Made by a program: the position numbers and the translations under genes. This document shows, in pieces, positions 11,411 to 25,065 of a stretch of DNA of 64,000 nucleotides. The stretch is taken from the NCBI GenBank assembly GCA_020631735.1, contig CM036201.1, forward strand, positions 79,150,502-79,214,501, read 5' to 3'. The stretch comes from Saccharum officinarum (Eukaryota > Streptophyta > Magnoliopsida > Poales > Poaceae). Below the pieces are notes generated by a model. It saw only the letters and a list, made by a program, of their open reading frames with translations, did not search any database and was not told the origin of the DNA. Position 1 is the stretch's first letter; each line of letters starts with the position of its first letter.

Positions 11411-11661
11411 ATTTTAGTTCCCATCACATCGAATCTTTGAACACATGCATGGAGTATCAAATATAGACTATTTACAAAACTAAAAATATAGGGTGAGGAT
11501 AATTTGCGAGATGATTTTTTAAGCCTAATTAATCCATGATTAACAATAATTGCTACAGTAAAAATAGTTGCTAATGATAGATTAATTAGACTTAATAAAT
11601 TCGTCTCGCGGTTTAGTGGTGGATTATGTAATTTATTTTTTTTATTAGTATCCGAACACCC
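11411..11661. mobile_element. Tourist/PIF-like MITE, partial
   Basis: It carries the common grass-MITE signatures CTACAGTAAAA, AATTAATCCATGATTAA and GAGACGAAT-type motifs, and ends GAACACCC on the right. The left end abuts the preceding Stowaway element, so that terminus is not clear. Confidence 0.55.
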
Positions 11662-11870
11662 TATGATCAAGCTCAGTTAACATCCGATATGACACTGACT
11701 AAAATTTAAAACCACAAACCAAACGTCCCTTATTTCGGTGACCGAGCTTGTGACTGTCAGGCCCAACGCCGCTGCACCGGCAAAGGATTAATTGAAACGC
11801 ACGTAGATATTTACAAAACGTCACTATGATTTACCTATTTTAAACTACACTATTAGGCCATGTTTGAATA

Positions 11871-12710
11871 AACTAGGACCACTGATTAGCTTTTTTCGAC
11901 GAAAGAAGAATTAAATTAGATAATAGCTGAGTAGATCAACACATTACAAGCACTCTGGATTACACAAATATCCAGAAAATGATTTTCATCTAAATTTCAC
12001 CCACGCTGTGAATAGCTCCAGATCTCAAAACCAATCCTGCACGATACTCTACAGTATGGATAACCGTACAGGCAAACACTTGGCAAAAGGCATAAGAACA
12101 GATACCCAACGAACGACGGCCAACATTCATGTAGATGGAGTTGAGAAACTTCTTCTTTCTGGTGTCTTCCTTCTTCTTCTTTCCGCCACCGAAGAATAAG
12201 AAAGACTGACCTGAAACTTATTCTCTCTAATCCTTCATCGTGACTAGATCTAACCACAATAAATAAAACAGAGAAGAGACCAGAAAAAAATATTTCATGG
12301 CGGTCACACCATCTCCGCCTTGATATCGCTGTTCGGAAATAAAAGTCTCCATGTCATCGTACCGGTGAGGATGCTGACGCCGTAGTTGTCGCCATCATCT
12401 TCAACAGAGCCGGCATGGAAAAAACGATTCCACCCTGCCCTCTCGCTGTCGCCGGAGAGGAGAAGGAGAAAATAAATCCCTAAAAACAAGATACTTAGCA
12501 TGGAGAGACTTTAACCCTAAAGACTCGATCTACTTAAAAAAAACTTATTAAAAATGATGGATCTCCACTCCCTCCGACCTCGGTGATATGCCAGAGGGGG
12601 AGAGAGGGGGACCGGCGGTGATGGAGACGGGGGCAGTGGTGGTGGTGGCGGCCCTCAGAGCCGCGACTCATAAGACCCTATGTGTATCTAACTAGGACCA
12701 CTGATTAGCT
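11871..12710 (-). mobile_element. non-LTR retroposon with 21-bp target duplication
   Basis: Positions 11871-11891 and 12690-12710 are identical (21 bases, starting AACTAGGACC). The 798 bases between read on the minus strand as a transcript-like sequence ending TTCTTTCGTCG followed by A6. A long perfect direct repeat plus an A tail is the signature of LINE-type retroposition. The minus-strand frames inside (for example 12501-12304) are short and match no protein I recognise. It is either a 5'-truncated LINE or a processed host transcript moved by LINE machinery. Confidence 0.7.
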
Positions 12711-12884
12711 AGAACCAGTGATTAGTTAACTAGTGATTAGCTCAACATAATTTACATCCACTGGCTAACAACTTCATACCTATCTCCAGATGTACTATAA
12801 TACCCCTAGCTTTCTCGGGAGCTAGGGCCCGCCGGAGTGTCGGAGGCGCGCCGTCATTGTCCCATGCCAAATGCACAAAAGCCA

Positions 12885-13600
12885 TGTCACCCACACAACT
12901 TCCGATGCAGCGTTCATAGGGTGGTTCAAGTTCATGAAGTAAAGCAACGTCGAATCTGGCTACCTCGTCGACGGCTGCGTGACATTTTATGTGGAATCGT
13001 AGCCCTGGACGTGGACGATGACTGCATCTCTATGCCTACCTCGGACCTGGGGAGACATCTCGGCCGCCTGCTGGACCTGGACTGCGCCGACGAAGACGGC
13101 TCGTCGGACGTTTCTCTCGGTGGGCGGCGAGATGTTCCGCGCGCACCGGGCCGTCCTCGCCACGCACTCGCCGGTGTTTAGAGCGCAGCTCTTGGGCACC
13201 ATGGCAGATGCTAGCATGTACCGCATCACTCTGCATGGCGTCCACCCAGCGGCGACGTTCCGAATCCTACTGCGGTTCATGTACTCTAACGCGCTGTCCA
13301 TTGGTGACGGCAGCGAGATCAGCAACTATTCTTTGACCACCGAGTTGCTTTAGGATTTGCTTGCAGCGGCAAACATGTACCACCTGGACAGGCTGAAGCT
13401 CATGTGTGCACAGAAGCTGTGGGATCGTGTGTGTTGGTGGAGACTGTGGCGGCAACACTAGGTTGCGCTGACACGCACAACTGGCGAAGTTGAAGAAGAA
13501 ATGCATCGACTTCGTGATGGTGGATAAAATTTTTAAGAAGGTGGCGTTGACCGAGGGGTACTTGCAGCTGATGCAGAGCTTCCCGTCAGTTATAGGATGA
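12885..13600 (+). pseudogene. MATH-BTB (BPM-type) pseudogene
   Basis: Pieces of the family can be read in order. The end of the MATH domain is SGYLVDGCVTFYVE at about 12950-12990. The BTB core reads FLSVGGEMFRAHRAVLATHS, then FRAQLLGTMADASMYRITLH (about 13105-13235), and the C-terminal part LLAAANMYHLDRLKLMCAQK (about 13355-13415) and [18 protein letters not shown]. Intact relatives are substrate adaptors for CUL3 ubiquitin ligases. This copy has a stop inside the MATH part (about 12935), a stop at 13351-13353, and frame changes near 13000-13100, 13425 and 13480, and no upstream MATH start is visible. It cannot make the full protein. Grass genomes carry many such genes and pseudogenes. Confidence 0.85.
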
Positions 13601-13773
13601 GATCAGACATCAGAGCAAAGGGTACGGTAGTCCAAGCATAGACCGTCTACTCATCATGAACAAACATCTACTACCTCTATATCTACGCAATGTGCCAGAG
13701 CGTAATGTGCTGAAGCACAATGTGTTAAAGCAGTGCCCATATTTTCTATGATCCAACATTATGTGAAGCGATA

Positions 13774-14069
13774 ATGCCCCTGTCACGACATCCGGACGGA
13801 CAGGATGGACCCGCCTCGCCTTTCCGCCTTGTGCCATGCGCACTACATCTCGTGCATCGCACGGTCGCACCGGACGCGCCTCAGGCCGCGTGCACCCCGC
13901 GCCGCTCGCCGCGCGCCCTGCGCATCCCGCCTTGCGCCCTATGCCCCTACACCTCACGCCTCGCACGGTCACACTGGACCCGTCTCGCACCACCCGCGCC
14001 TCGTGCCACGCACACCCGCCCATGTCTCACACCGTCCGCACGTCGCGCAGCGTGCTACCGGCGTCTCGT
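13774..14069. mobile_element. GC-ended element copy 2, left part
   Basis: A GC-rich arm starting near the motif CATCCGGACGGAC. It is interrupted at 14070 by the gypsy insertion and resumes at 25066; the CTCGT on both sides of the insertion shows the two parts were once continuous. Reading frames here overlap in several frames and are taken as composition artefacts. Confidence 0.55.
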
Positions 14070-15528
14070 TGTTGATATTTATTAACATGGCACTTGTAAC
14101 TGAAGAAAGATTATATCAACAATAAGAAATTCATAAGCGCACAGATAATATACCATTATAGCACTTCACCCGAGAGTATTTCAGGTATCATTATTTATAT
14201 TTTACCATAGAGATTTATATTTTACCATAGGGAAGATTTGGCAGGATATATATTGATAACTTATACTATTAATGGAGAAGTAAACCATAACCACGATCCT
14301 ACTCACAACAGGGGTAAGTCATAAGATAAAATATGTATATGATAGATTTTGATTAATGATAAATCACTCAGAGCACTATAATCTATGGCATTACATGGTC
14401 AAGTTAAAATATTAGAGGAATAATTCCTAAGTCATCCTTAATTATAAGTCAAAGCATACGTTGATTAGTGCAATTACACCTAGTAATCATGGCTAAGATC
14501 ATCATCGTATCTACACATCAGGGGCATTACTTAGGGAAGTTTGAGTAAAAAACATCTCCCTTCCTTCGTAACCAAGCCCTACTTCTATGACCTATATTCG
14601 GGAAGTAGACTACAAAAGACTCAACGGAAGTGTCACATCCGTGATCTACCACATGACCCGAAATATAGAGTGTATTCGCAGGTAAATAGCATATAAGCAT
14701 CACACTTACATGGTCTCTATCACCCACCCTGTGAACATTGGGGTGAATGATATACGAACTTAAGCATAAATATGATGATAACCCAACTATACTAAGCAAT
14801 AACCAAAGTAGACTATGAACAGTGCAACCAAGAACATAAATAAGATGAATATAAATATGAATGTCATAAAATTATACCAAAGCGTATAAAAATAATAAAG
14901 ATACAAAGACGAGAGCGGTACAAGAATTATACCGAACCAAGCTCTTGATAATGTCAGAAATCCAAGCGAAGATCTGCTTGCCTCCCTCTAGACCTAGCAT
15001 AACTAGCTATGCCCTAAAAACTAAAGGAGATCTGAGGATGATTAGGGTTTCTGTTTTCTCTAAATGACTTATGCCTCAGAGAGGGAGGCTAGGGTCTCCT
15101 TATATAGCCTAGAGAGTCCAACATGAGCCTGTGGATCAAACCGACTTAAGGAATGGCGTGGATGCAACCCTAGGAGGCGGTGGAGGAACATTCTAGAAGA
15201 TGGAGTTGAAGGGGCACTAGGGGGTGCTGGCCGGCATGGGGGTGGGACCAACTGGTCCTCCTGGCGGCCTCTCGAGCCCCGCCTCGGCGTATTGTCCTCT
15301 GGTGTCCTCTAGAACCTTTCCATACATATGCCGCTGAATAATTTCTTGTTTTCATTTGATAAATAGGTCTCCCTTGATGAGTTTCTAAAATAATCCTGCA
15401 AAGATCACAGATTCACCAAAACTCGTAGAATTTGTCCGTTTAAACCCTAAACCTTTGTTGGTGCTCTCATATGTGCCTTTATACATGTTTTATTGATGGC
15501 TAAATATGGTTGTTAACTACTGTCAACA
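14070..15528 (-). repeat. 3' LTR of gypsy insertion X
   Basis: On the minus strand it runs TGTTGACAG...ATATCAACA, with a TGTTGA/TCAACA terminal inverted repeat. The purine-rich AAGCTCAAGGGAGCT directly precedes it on that strand, as a polypurine tract should. Length is 1459 bases. No ORF of note. Confidence 0.65.
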
Positions 15529-18500
15529 AGCTCCCTTGAGCTTAACCTTTGCTAGTCCCTTAGCAAAGCTAAACTGAGCAAAAAAAAGTTAGATCAGGAG
15601 TTGCTTCAATGCTTTCACGCCTTAAAAGTACACAAATGTTCAAACAAAAAATCTCCTTCAAATTAGAATAAACCGATCTGACTTTCAAACTTACACATAT
15701 TACCTTCAACCATAGAGCTTCTAAGCCTTCACTTAGGTCTTGAGCAATTGAAACATAGAACAATCAAGTAAAGCACTATGTCTCAAGTTCTTTGCTCATC
15801 CATTATTCTAGAGTTTTTGCAAGTTTTTAAAATAAAATTCAGAGCTTCTATTGTATGACACTCTCAAGTCTCTCAATATATGTGGTATTTGTGGATCCTT
15901 ACCAAGGCAACAGTGATGTTATGTCTTTCTCTTCCTACAACTAAGGCTTATGTGGAGCTCATAGGAATGGAGAAAATATGAAAGAGCATACTTGCAATAC
16001 ATATATTGTAAAGTCAAACCTCGAATAAAAAAAAGTTAAGTCATACAATCAAATTAGGATGTACTTGCAATACATACTCTTTATTTTGTTTTAAAAGTTT
16101 TAAGATCACACCTTACTAATATATATATAATTAATTTAGGATAAATTTTTATTTTGTTTTCTTAGTTATTCATCTTTTTATTTCTTTTAGCTAATAGAAA
16201 GCAAAGTCAAAAATAGTAAAACTGAAAATGGAAAGAAATACTTAGCTAGATACATGGGGGATGCTCCTCCCCGAGCTAGATGTTGTCGTGGTCGGTTGTT
16301 GAAAGTTAAGTGATCCTTTTTAGAGCATATTTGTCAGCAGACGTCCATCTTATCCACCCGAAGGTTGATTCAGAAATATGTACTTTGGGTGAAGTAAGAT
16401 GAGGTCAACCAGATGAACTAGCTCTTGATCACATGTACCATCCTGCAAAATACTCTAACAAGAGAACCAAAAACTCGAGTCTTAGATTAGGATAAGGGGT
16501 TAGCAGTCATCCATTCGAGGATTTGTTCTTGTGGGTTTAGACAGCTTTTCTTTTGATAGAATTTTAATAAGATGTATTTTTTATATATTTTTTAATTTTA
16601 TTATTTTTATAATGCAGAAAAGAAAATATGTATGCAGAAAATGGCATGGTATTTTTATTTTTATGCCACCATGATGAATATTTTTACAGGTTTTTACACA
16701 CCGTGAAAATCATTCATATGGGGCTTAAGGTTTATGATGGAATAATAAATTTTTTGTTTTCTTTTCTAATGCAATGCTAAAAAGTAAATATGGATAACTA
16801 CCGATTTTACCTTAGGCAAGGGTTCGGATTTTTGAAGTCCTCCGGACATGGCTCTTTCTTGTGGTGGTTCACTAATCGAGTACCTCGGTCTGCTCTTAAG
16901 GATGAGGATTCTTGTGGTGGTTCATTCATTAGTGGCGCTCCCAATGGTGGTGCCACCTTCTTCTTCCTCCTTGTTCAGTGTTTTGAAACCAATCTTTGGT
17001 GATAATCTTATGTGCCTCATTATTACCAATTTGGAACTTCCACTTGTAGAGTCTGGGGGATTGTCTCTCTGCACACTTTGTTTGAAATGTGTTCTCCTTA
17101 TAAGGACAAGGCAGAGATCAAGTGCATGGGCTCTGTTGGTGGAAAAACACCAACAGAACTAGAAATTTATTCATTCTTCTCTCGCCTTATACATGATAAG
17201 ATTAATGTTGTGTATATTTTTTATTTATAACATGGGTGATAAGATCAAAAGCATGAGCATGAGTGTAGCATTTTGATTGTGGTAAAAAGAGTGGAGTTGC
17301 TTAACCTATGAAAGGATTGTCTATCGTTATGTAATGTATCAAAGTTTACATGATTATGACTATCATCTTTCAGAGATAAGTATTTTAGCTTGTTTGGTTA
17401 AGATCGAGATTAAGAGAATGGTGCCATGAACAAACTTAAAGAACAAATCAGATTGAATCTATCAAAGTTGTAACTCTAACATGTTTGTGTCTTCATTTAT
17501 GTGCATATCAAGATCAAGAGGAAAACAATGACCACTTACCTTAAGATGTTACCTTCATTATTAGAGCGTGATGACACCATATGATGAAGGGTAGATGACT
17601 TACGGTGGTCTCTTTCTTCCTTGCATCTTGGATTGTTCATGAGCATCTTGTCTCATATGTTGCACTCCTTTCTCACTCTTCAGACCCTCTGCTCCTCATT
17701 ATTTTTTCTCTACAAGGGATTAGTAGACAACACATACCCGAAGGAGTATACAAATAATTTAAAGTAAGAATAGTATTGCTAAGGAGTTAAAGGTCAATCT
17801 GTATCCCATGTTTTAAATCATATGCCTTATTATTCACCACTACTTCAATTTTTCAACAAGGCAAAGATGTGTGAAATTGTTTTAAAGAATACCTCTAACC
17901 TTTATTTATTTCTACGAATGATCTCCTAACATTCCTAATAAAATTTGAATATTTTCTTGCAAAGATTAGTCCACATATACAACCAAATTTTATACAAGTA
18001 TGTTTTGATAATTGTGTTTCAATAATATTCTGAAGCATACTTATAATAGGACAAGAAAGTTTAAAAGACTAAAGAGATTTATTCAAGTAGAAATAAGAAT
18101 ATGTATGGTGGACCAAAAGAACATGATTGTTTAAATTTTTATTTGTTAGTGATTGAGCAAGCATGATATAAAAGTAGAGATGACCAAGACAAATTAGCAA
18201 CATGGCATGAGATGTTTTAAAGAACTCCATCCCCATACTTGAATTTTGCAAAATGCATAATCAACTTTGGATGATAGAACTCTCACATGAATGTGTTTTA
18301 ATGTTGCATAATGTTTGGTTGAACGTACATTATGTCTTTATCCTTCCTTCTTTTGGAGTGAGTAGTGACAAACATACCTAAAGGAGGGGGGGCTTATCCG
18401 ATTTACCCGTTGGTGATAGCTCATGGTCCATTGAACAGGTCCCTGCCTTACATTAAGCTTTGCCTTTTCACCATCCGATGGAAATACGAATAATTGCATG

Positions 18501-18803
18501 CTCTTCTTCCATCAACCTTTCTTGATTTTTTTATTCTTGATTGACGAGTTGGGGTCCATTGAAGATGCAACTGTAGTTCCTCCTTGATTGTTTTTGTCTT
18601 CTAGCGGCATGGCGGAGAGTTGTTCTTCTTTGTTTGTTAACGACGCAGCAGACGCCTTAATGGTCAAAGAAGGATCTTCATTGGAATTCGCATGGAAGCT
18701 TCATCTTCAATGGCGTAGGGGTGTATTTTTTGTGTGATTATGGTCATTTAAGGACTTATGAGACACCATAGATAGACCATTGATCGAGAATGTATGCCAT
18801 GAT
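15529..18803 (-). other. non-coding internal region of gypsy insertion X
   Basis: About 3.3 kb of AT-rich sequence with no ORF above about 105 codons and no recognisable gag or pol domain. It begins at the LTR's polypurine tract and ends where the LTR of element Y starts. It is either the long 3' non-coding region of a gypsy element or a decayed interior. Confidence 0.5.
17133..17156. other. perfect hairpin in the X interior
   Basis: CTGTTGGTG, loop GAAAAA, CACCAACAG: a 9-bp perfect stem with a 6-base loop, in otherwise unstructured sequence. Its role is unknown. Confidence 0.5.
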
Positions 18804-19354
18804 TGATGAGTACAAGCCCGATCTTCTGAGAGGTAGCCGGTAAATTCGATTTGTGGAGATCTCGATGTTGGCGATCCGGCTTCAAATCAGACACGATTCG
18901 AACCCAGCAACCATTACACCACTGCTCCGTTGGTTATCAACCAAGCACAACCTGATTGACCTCGCCAAGAAGGCTTTTCCTGTAAGCGAATCGAAGAGCA
19001 CAAGCAAGAAGGTAAAACACGCAATCTGAAATTGTAAATATGAATGACGTGAATATCAATAGAGGGTTCGAGAACTCGGTTTCAAAGTACTAATTGACAC
19101 AGTGGAGGAGATCAAGAACAGGAGCCCTGGATCACTGTAAAAGGATTTGTCACCACAGTTACAATGAACGATTCAGTTTCTCGATAGAAAACTAAACTCT
19201 AAACAAAACTCAATTGTCTAGCAGTAGCGGTAGCTATGTTTATAGTCTAAGACTCGACCTAGGGTTGGGGATGGCCAGGGGTTGGGCGCCCACAACTTGG
19301 ACTTAAGGCCCGACACGATACATGGCCAAGTTGGCCCAAATAGGTGATGTAGCA
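18804..19354 (-). repeat. 3' LTR of gypsy element Y
   Basis: The last about 180 bases (18804-18985) match the partial 5' LTR at 24851-25027. On the minus strand a TATAAACATA box lies near 19235, and the LTR ends ACTCATCA. The TG start at 19354 is the best guess, not proven. A tRNA-like pair of motifs lies at 18892-18921. Confidence 0.6.
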
Positions 19355-19658
19355 CCTTGTCGAGGTTACACTGAATGATCCACAGACCTTCTGGAGCTAG
19401 ACCATATCCAAAATGACGGCGTCGTCATCCCTTTTCCAACGCATCCAAGAACGCCCCGTTTCGATGTCGTATGAGAAAGTTATGACCGAAACAGTGACGA
19501 CGTGTCTGCTGAATCCGAGGGCGACGTGGCAGCTGAGTTGAGGACGAATTGCAACTTGGGGAAGACCATGACGTCAGTGTGTCCAGCGTGGCGATGTCCT
19601 CATCATCCTCCTCTTCTTGAATTGGAGTTGTCCTCGACTCCATCTTGGTGATGTCCTC
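19355..19658 (-). pseudogene. 3' end of gypsy Y coding/internal region
   Basis: The minus strand gives DITKMESRTTPIQEEEDDED, which resembles the MESRTTLILEVGDDEDE stretch on the far side of the solo LTR at 21620-21680. It is the continuation of element Y displaced by that insertion. Confidence 0.55.
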
Positions 19659-21619
19659 TGTAAGGTCCAAATAGGCTAGAGGGGGGTGAATAGCCTAATT
19701 AAAACTTCTACAAGAATTACTTAACCACACATTAGTACGAAAGGTGACGAAGCAAATGCACTAGCTCTAACTAATTAAGCAAGCCACCTACACAAGTCTA
19801 GAACAAGGCTATTCACTAAACACAACAATAATTACAAGCTAGATAGAAGAAGTAATGCGAGAGAAGAGTTTTGAGTGATTGTACCGCCGTGTAGAGATTA
19901 GAAATACCAATCAATCAATCATACAATAGAAAACCTTGGGAAGAGAATGACACAAGAATTTATCCCGAGGTTCACTTGCTTCCTGGCAAGCTACTCCCCA
20001 TTGTGGCGATACACCCACTTGTCGGTTCGCGAGCTAATCGACTATCAAGAGTCGAGCCCTCGATGGGCGCCGCACAACCGCACACAAGATGGGGATCCTC
20101 CAAGCCACGAGCTCCACTAGAGTATTCAATTTGCGAACTCCCGCGGGGAAGGATCAAGAACCCCTTACAACACTTGGTGAGGGCTCCAACAATCTTCAAT
20201 TGTGAGCTCAATCACCTCCGCTGCTCCAAGCCATCTACCGTGTCGGGAAACACGGAAGAGTAACAAGAAATCCACAGCAACTCGAAGATCAAGTGCCTCT
20301 AGAATGCAACTCTCAAGCAATGCACTTGAATCTCACTCAATCTCACTCAAGATGTGCAACTAAGCAAAGAGATGAGTGGAGGGGTTGTTCTCTAGCTCAA
20401 AGTATGTCTCTAGGTCTCAAAATGTGCAAGAGTTACCCTCAAACCCCGAACATCTTCTATTTATAGCGAAGGGGTACGCAACTAGCTGTTATCGGACGAC
20501 GCAGTTAAACATGAGCTGACCGGACGCTCTGGTCAGGGTGACCGGACGCGTCTGGTCACTACAAGACATGCGTGAACAGTGCGTGTCAGAAGTTATCGTT
20601 GTTGTGACGGGACGCGCTCTAGCGATTGGCCGAACGCGCTGAACCTGGCGTCCGGTCGGAGTCCAGTAAACTCCCACCGCGACCGGATGCGTCCGATCGC
20701 ACGTGACCAGACGCACCGCGCGTCCGATCAGCACTCCGCTGCGCTCTGCCCCTCTGGACGCCTGACCGGACGCTCCGGTTCCATGAGGGATCGGACGCGC
20801 CGGTCACGCGCCCTGCTTCTGCGCACAGGTGACCTGACCGGACGCGCTGGTCAGGCCAGACCAGCGTCCGGTCAGAAACCCTAACACCCGCATGCCTGAC
20901 AACTGCTGAGAAATGACTGGACGCGTCCGGTCAAACCACGACCGCGTCTGGTGCAGCGTCCGATCACTACAGTGGCCGCCGTTCGCCTCCGTTTCTTTTC
21001 TGACTTTCGGCACAGTAGAAAATAGGCATTTCACTTTCCCAAAAAACGTTGAATCCCGCCTCGCAAGCTCGGCGGGAGGGAGAGAGGAACCCAAACCCCT
21101 CTCTACCGCTTAAACTACACCGCCTTCGCAAATGTGCTAACACCACCAAATGTACACCACCATGTGCATGTGTGTTAGCATTTCACAGAACATTTTTTAA
21201 GGCGTTATGTTAGCTCTCTACTAGATCCTAATACATATGCTCAAGACATTGATCTAGTGGCACTTGATTCCCGAGCTAACCGTGATTGCCCCTCTTGATA
21301 GTCGGCTATGTATCCTAAACCCGGTCAATCACTTCTCTACTCATCTTAGACCGGCAAAAGGAAAACCCTATGGTTATACCTTTGCCTTGCGCTCTTAGAT
21401 CCTTCTCTTCCACTTGATCATCATGTCCATCATATTATGTGCATCTTCACCATGATCATTATTTCATGTCCATGCACCATCTCTTTGTGATCTTGTGGCC
21501 ACCACTCCTTGCCACTTACACCTTCATCACATGTGTTGCTTATGCCTAACTCAAAACACTTAACACATGGCATTAGCAACTTGGTGTCATTAATTACCAA
21601 AACCAAACTTGGGCTTTCA
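19659..21619 (-). repeat. solo copia LTR (SIRE-like) inserted in gypsy Y
   Basis: On the minus strand it begins TGAAAGCCCAAGTTTGG and ends TTTGGACCTTACA. TCCTC lies on both sides (19654-19658 and 21620-21624), so this is a lone LTR with an intact 5-bp target duplication, left by recombination between the two LTRs of a full element. It is 1961 bases long, has a TATAAATA box (20458-20465, minus) and carries many ACCGGACGC/GCGTCCGGT motifs, like the SIRE element at 45994-63012, so the two families are related. Confidence 0.85.
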
Positions 21620-23531
21620 TCCTCATCATCCCCTACTTCTAGAATTAGAGTCGTCCTCGACTCCATCCCATCATCAGCGAACTCCTGCAAAAGGTTAGTG
21701 ACAGCAGGCAATGCACCAGACATAATAGGTTGACAAAACATAGTATAACATGATGCATCAGGATTATCACATAACTCAGTAGTAGCAGAAGTTGTAGCAA
21801 GAAAAGCACCTCCTTTTAACTTAATCCTATTATTTTTAGCAATGTCTGTTGGAGGTTTATTTTTAATCTCATTAGCATGTTTAATAATATCCGTAGAAGA
21901 CAAAGGCAGCAATGTAATTTTCTTATCCTTATGTATGATAGTGTATGTATTAGTTCTGCCATGGTGTAAAGCATCATTATCAAATTCCCATGGACGACCT
22001 AACAAAATAGAACAAGCTTGCATAGGGACAACATCAAAATCAGCAGTATCATGATAAGAGCCTGTGAAAAAGCTAATGCGTGCTGATTTAGTTACCTTAG
22101 TCTTACCACTATTATTGAACTATTGAAGTTTATATGGATACGAATATTGTCGTGTGGTCAAGCCAAGCTTCTCAACCAAATCTGAACTCATCAAGTTGTT
22201 GCAACTCTCGCTATCAATGATAGTGAGAACATGACAACCATGCGCAATGAAATACATGTGGAACAAATTGTGGCATTGGATCGTCATCTCTTCTTCATGT
22301 CCCACACGTGTACTCAACACACGCTGCACAAGAAGGCTAGGGTAGTCCGCGACAGCAGCCACGGAGTCAATGATGATGGCCTCCTTATCTTGATCACCCT
22401 CGGTGGAATCTACATCAATGTTAGCAGCAAGGGCTAAATCATCTTCAACATCACTAGCACTTACATATCCATCCTCAGTAGCAATGAAAGCGCGACGACT
22501 GAGGCAATCCTTCATGACATGTCTCATGCCTTTGCATCGGTGGCAAATGATTTTAGAGCTGGACGAGGAGGAGCTAGTAGAAGCACCCGAAGTGGCACCT
22601 TCCTTCAGTTGTGAAAACTGCACATTAGACAATTTACTTACCCCGGAAGAAAATGGAGGTGTAGATGGCTGTGGTGCAATAGGAAGGTTGGGCGTCTCCG
22701 ACTCAGAACGCTGCTGAAAATTCCTCCCATTGTTAGACCTGAAAGGCTGGTGTTGTTTGCGTCCTTGTACTTCTCGTTCTGCCTTAATAGCAAGATGGTA
22801 CAATTGAGAAAATTGCGCCATTCTTTATAATCAAGTATATTCTGTATATCATGGTTTAAACCACCAAAAAATCTAGCACTAGCATCATTATTATCTTCAT
22901 TTATATCACAACAGACTAAACCAATAAGCAATTCTTGATAGTATGTTTCTACTCCTTTATCACCTTATTTTAAAGTTTATAGTTTCAAACGTAAATCACG
23001 CTGGTAATAAGGAGGAACAAAACGAGATTTCATATGTTGATTTAAAGCATTCCAAGTTTGAGGCACAGCAGCAGCATTATTAGCATTGCAAAGATCACTC
23101 CACCAGAACAAAGCAAAATTAGTAAACTCACTTGTAGCAAGTCTAACTCTATGCTCAGCAGGAACATTATGAGAATCAAATTTTTGTTGAACAACAAGCT
23201 CCCAATCTAAATATGCCTCTGGATCAATATTACCAGCAAAAGGAGGTAGGCTAAATTTAATTTTAGCAAAAGAATTATTATTACCATGATTATTACCTCC
23301 CATACCGCGACGGGCATCACCGTCAGCATTCGCATCTTTATCACCAAAAGCATCCGCATCTTCATCATCAGTACGATGAGGTGGAGGGCGTTGCTCAAGC
23401 TGTTCAATGCGGGTGACCAGATTGTTCACGTTACGCGTCAGCTCGGTCATAAGATTGTGTTGTTCAGTCATGAACGTTGTAAGCTCGTCCTTGGACACGC
23501 ACTCATTGAAGTCTGTCGGAGTTCCTGCCAT
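21620..23531 (-). pseudogene. gypsy gag and protease, broken
   Basis: The ATG is at 23531. The N-terminal half has a coiled-coil-like region (FMTEQHNLMTELTRNVNNL), an acidic linker and the gag core (LPPFAGNIDPEAYLDWE; FTNFALFWWSDLC). A CCHC knuckle CHRCKGMRHVMKDC follows at about 22507-22548, then a protease-like region (VLTIIDSESCNNLMSSDLVE; VPMQACSILLGRPWEFDND). Frame changes occur between 22977 and 22821, and a stop at 22120-22122 separates the protease halves. The reading frame from 22023 runs on into the solo LTR after 21620, so its C-terminal residues are not native. No pol enzymes follow. Confidence 0.85.
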
Positions 23532-24837
<1,306 letters not shown>

Positions 24838-24848
24838 CTTTGATACCA
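24838..24848 (-). other. primer binding site of gypsy element Y
   Basis: The minus strand reads TGGTATCAAAG two bases after the LTR end, matching the 3' end of plant initiator tRNA-Met as used by many plant retroelements. Confidence 0.75.
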
Positions 24849-24850
24849 AT

Positions 24851-25027
24851 TGATGAGTACAGGCCCGATCTTCCGAGAGGTAGCCGATAAATTCGATTTG
24901 TGGAGATATCGATGTTGGCGATCCGGCTTCAAATCAGACACGATTCGAACCCTGTAACCGTTACACCTGCTCCGTTGGTTATCAACCAAGCACAACTTGA
25001 TTGACCTCGTCAAGAAGGTTTTTCCTG
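24851..25027 (-). repeat. partial 5' LTR of gypsy element Y
   Basis: It matches 18804-18985 with scattered differences. Only the downstream third of the LTR is left; upstream of it the sequence switches at about 25027 to the LTR start of element X. Confidence 0.8.
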
Positions 25028-25065
25028 CAATTACTATTAAATATAGTTGTTAACTATCATCAACA

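Noticed and set aside
13610..14125. Overlapping GC-rich frames of about 80-137 codons
   Set aside because: Same composition effect in the second GC-ended element; one frame even crosses the insertion point of the gypsy LTR at 14070.
21430..21619. C-terminal extension of the gypsy gag-protease frame
   Set aside because: After 21620 the frame reads into the solo copia LTR, so those residues are not part of the original protein.
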